A DNA stretch of 64,000 nucleotides from Woeseiaceae bacterium. GTDB lineage: Bacteria > Pseudomonadota > Gammaproteobacteria > Steroidobacterales > Woeseiaceae. The number at the start of each line of letters is the position of its first letter. Position 1 is the stretch's first letter. The translations under genes were made by a program, and so were the position numbers. The stretch covers positions 1 through 64,000 of the forward strand of contig JAJFKU010000013.1 of NCBI GenBank assembly GCA_021773035.1, in the 5' to 3' direction. This document shows, piece by piece, positions 61,796 through 64,000 of the stretch. The notes beneath the pieces were generated by a model. The model did no database searches. It was not told where the DNA came from and saw nothing but the letters and a program-made list of their open reading frames with translations.

Positions 61796-64000
61796 ATGCG
61801 TACCTGTAATGTTTTTAAGTCTTTCCGCTCATTCACGTTCTTGCTGGTTTGCATTCCGGCACTATTGCATGCGCCGGTCGCCATCGCACAGTCGGCCGAC
61901 GCTGCGGCGCCCCTCGAAGAGGTTGTCGTCACCGGAACGCGGCGCACGATCCAGGACTCGATCAACCTCAAACGGAATTCAATCGAGATCGTCGACGGGC
62001 TGAATGCCGACGAGATCGGCGAATTGCCAGCCTTGTCTATCGGTGAAGCACTGGAGACCATTACAGGCGCAGCGACTCATCGCGAAAACGGAGGCGCCAC
62101 GGAGGTTGCCGTTCGGGGTTTAGGGCCGTACCTGGGTTCGACAGTCGTCAATGGTCGTGAGTCAACTAACGGCAGCGGCAACCGCGCTGTTAACTTCAGT
62201 ATTTTCCCTTCTGAAATGTTCAATGCCGTTTCCATTCATAAAACACAGTCTGCGAGCTACATTGAAGGCGCTGTCAGTGGTCAGATTCAGCTTGAAACCA
62301 AACGACCGATCGAATACGGCAGGCAAAACGTCCAATTCAGCCTTAAAGGCTCAGCGCATCCCGACGACAGCGACATCAATGACGTGGATGATAATGGCTA
62401 CCGCGCCACCGCCAGTTATATCAATTCCTGGGAAACTGAGGGTGCGGGGACGATTGGCATATCGATCGGTGCGCAATTTCGCGACGATTCAAATCCTGAG
62501 GCCGAAGCGACTCATACCACGGGAGGCGGGCGGTTTGAGGCTTGCGAGTTAACGTCATTTGATTCGACGGCGCAGCCGTTCGATACGTCCGGTCGATGTG
62601 ATGAAAACAGCGGCCGCGACGACCTAAGCAATAACGAGCTTCAAGACCTTATCGATTCAGAGCCAGGTTACAACAGCCCTGCAGATATTCCATTTGCCTA
62701 CATCCCTCGCGATCGTACGTTTCGCCGGAACTCAACGGATGACGAGCGTCAGGCGATATTCGGAGCGATCCAATGGCAGCCGAACGATCGCCTGGATATC
62801 ATGCTGGATTTCCAGCAGTCTGAGCGGGATCAAAAGGAACTGCGCCAGGACCTTCAGTTCGGCTCAACCCAGAATAACCTGACTGATGTCGTTTCCAACC
62901 CGAGTACAGGGCTTCTACAAAGCCTCACCACCGATACGGATATCCGATCCAATACAACGGACTTCACACGTTTTGAGGACTATGAAGGCCTGGGCTTTAA
63001 CGTTGCGTTTCAGGTCAATGATGACCTGCGCATTTCGTTCGATGCGGCCTATGCCGACACCAAGCGTACTGAGACTGATGTTGAGGTTCGAATGGCTGCG
63101 AACGAGGTACTAATCACGGATCCTGACGACACTGGAAGCAGAGAAGAATTCCTGGTGAATTTCGATGTGAATGCGGCCGGCACGGATGGACTCGCGTTGC
63201 CAACGATTCTATGCACGGACGGCAGCGATCCATGTGATTCTGCGTCGCTCCTGGGTTTCGATATTACTGATCCCCGCTATTTTACCGCTCGCGATCGTGC
63301 GCGAATTCGCGCCAGGCAGCAGATCCGGGAAAATACCATCGATGCCTACCGACTGGATCTTTCCTGGGATACCGACCGCCTGGGTTTTATCAACAATCTT
63401 CAGGCTGGCGTACGTTCTTCCACGCTTGAATATCGTACCTTTGGTGGTAGCCGCAACGACGACGGCCTTAGTCTGTTTGAGGACGAGGATTTTGACGGCG
63501 TTCCCGGCGGCACCTCTGATACGGCCGAAGCTCGCGCTGTCGTCTTCAATGCCGCCAACAATTGCGGTCAGTCCAGTTTCCCGGAGTCTGGTTTCCTCTC
63601 GGAATCGTTGGGCGGGAATAATCTGGTGACGGTCGCAGGCGGTACTGGCACCGGCACCGGCAGCGGATGGGGAACATTCGATCATGGCTGTTTGCTCGAT
63701 GAACTGCTCGCTAACTACGGTGGCCGGTCTGCAGTTGGTTTTCAAAACGGTCTCGGCACCGGCAGCATCGACTTAACGGAAGACACGCTTGCTTTCTACG
63801 TGCAGGCCAATTACGAATCGGAGCTTTTTGGCAAGTCTGTTCGAGGTAATTTCGGTGTTCGTGTCGTTGATACAGAGGTTGCGTCGGTTGGGTTCAGAAA
63901 CGAGCTATCTGTAATCGAAGGTGTTGACCCTAATGACAATACTGCCGAGTTTTTTATCCTGGAAGCACCCGGCGGCAGCCCATTCGAGAGAGTTACACAA
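61796..64000 (+). CDS. Large TonB-dependent receptor, 3' end beyond the window
   Basis: 735 codons are present, open to the last base. A GGGGGG run lies 7 bases before the ATG. The signal peptide is SFTFLLVCIPALLHAPVAIAQ, the TonB box LEEVVVTGTRRTIQDSINLKR, and the plug ELPALSIGEALETITGAATHRENGGATEVAVRG. The strand-rich barrel then begins (SGQIQLETKRPIEYGRQ). A Gly-Thr repeat (GGTGTGTGSGWG) occurs in a predicted external loop. The wording belongs to the same large receptor group as the gene at 57443-60436. An operator palindrome for the GntR/FCD regulator lies just upstream. Confidence 0.92.
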   Translation, partial: MRTCNVFKSFRSFTFLLVCIPALLHAPVAIAQSADAAAPLEEVVVTGTRRTIQDSINLKRNSIEIVDGLNADEIGELPALSIGEALETITGAATHRENGGATEVAVRGLGPYLGSTVVNGRESTNGSGNRAVNFSIFPSEMFNAVSIHKTQSASYIEGAVSGQIQLETKRPIEYGRQNVQFSLKGSAHPDDSDINDVDDNGYRATASYINSWETEGAGTIGISIGAQFRDDSNPEAEATHTTGGGRFEACELTSFDSTAQPFDTSGRCDENSGRDDLSNNELQDLIDSEPGYNSPADIPFAYIPRDRTFRRNSTDDERQAIFGAIQWQPNDRLDIMLDFQQSERDQKELRQDLQFGSTQNNLTDVVSNPSTGLLQSLTTDTDIRSNTTDFTRFEDYEGLGFNVAFQVNDDLRISFDAAYADTKRTETDVEVRMAANEVLITDPDDTGSREEFLVNFDVNAAGTDGLALPTILCTDGSDPCDSASLLGFDITDPRYFTARDRARIRARQQIRENTIDAYRLDLSWDTDRLGFINNLQAGVRSSTLEYRTFGGSRNDDGLSLFEDEDFDGVPGGTSDTAEARAVVFNAANNCGQSSFPESGFLSESLGGNNLVTVAGGTGTGTGSGWGTFDHGCLLDELLANYGGRSAVGFQNGLGTGSIDLTEDTLAFYVQANYESELFGKSVRGNFGVRVVDTEVASVGFRNELSVIEGVDPNDNTAEFFILEAPGGSPFERVTQ

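Noticed and set aside
1-64000. CRISPR array, rRNA genes, phage structural genes, integrase
   Set aside because: No regularly spaced repeats, no rRNA sequence and no recombinase or phage-structure motifs were seen.

Overview
The window looks like the chromosome of a marine or environmental gammaproteobacterium, of the kind that carries many TonB-dependent receptors (Woeseia- or Steroidobacter-like; the lineage is inferred from gene content, not proven). Five receptors lie in 64 kb, two of them inside ECF sigma / FecR signalling cassettes. There are also lipoproteins, Tat and Sec exported enzymes and two quinoprotein-type dehydrogenases. No rRNA, CRISPR array or intact tRNA is present.

Layout. 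1-2.9 kb: end of an IS30-type element, a GNAT acetyltransferase bracketed by a 25-bp direct repeat, a broken amidohydrolase, and two divergent paralogous phosphoribosyltransferases around a palindrome. 2.9-16 kb: a LysR regulator facing a catabolic run (FAD oxidoreductase, crotonase, 7Fe ferredoxin, aldehyde dehydrogenase, MFS transporter), then an amidohydrolase, a quinoprotein/cytochrome c fusion, a TonB receptor and a CaiB/BaiF CoA-transferase. This is most simply read as uptake, CoA activation and oxidation of an unknown organic acid. 16.2-21 kb: the 3' part of a tRNA-Phe gene (an attachment-site scar), decayed sequence, and a tightly overlapping operon: a degenerate GTP cyclohydrolase II/PfkB kinase fusion, an FRG-domain protein, and an SDR with an N-terminal zinc ribbon and an altered active site. 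This operon is the best candidate here for an undescribed, possibly defensive, system. 21-30 kb: zinc-ribbon protein, DUF4105 protein, NSS transporter, S41-type lipoprotein, membrane LuxR regulator and a tricorn-like protease split by a frameshift.

30-57 kb: two ECF sigma/FecR/TonB receptor cassettes surround exported hydrolases: a sulfatase, three SxxK serine hydrolases, paired amidohydrolases, a Tat-exported alanine racemase-like enzyme, a quinohemoprotein dehydrogenase, an Fe(II)/2OG-type oxygenase, a dipeptide epimerase and a divergent Nramp transporter. Each sigma system has its own repeated promoter. The second promoter (GGTGGAAA, 12-13 bases, CGTCRT) precedes its own sigma gene, its receptor, and a distant sulfatase whose 5' end was duplicated from the sigma gene. 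Together they suggest capture and trimming of D-amino-acid-containing or otherwise modified peptides (inference).

57-64 kb: a HAD phosphatase, a bidirectional terminator, and two large TonB receptors flanking a GntR/FCD regulator. ATTGGT-N3-ACCAAT palindromes lie before both receptors, so they look like a small carbohydrate-acid regulon. The last receptor runs off the window.
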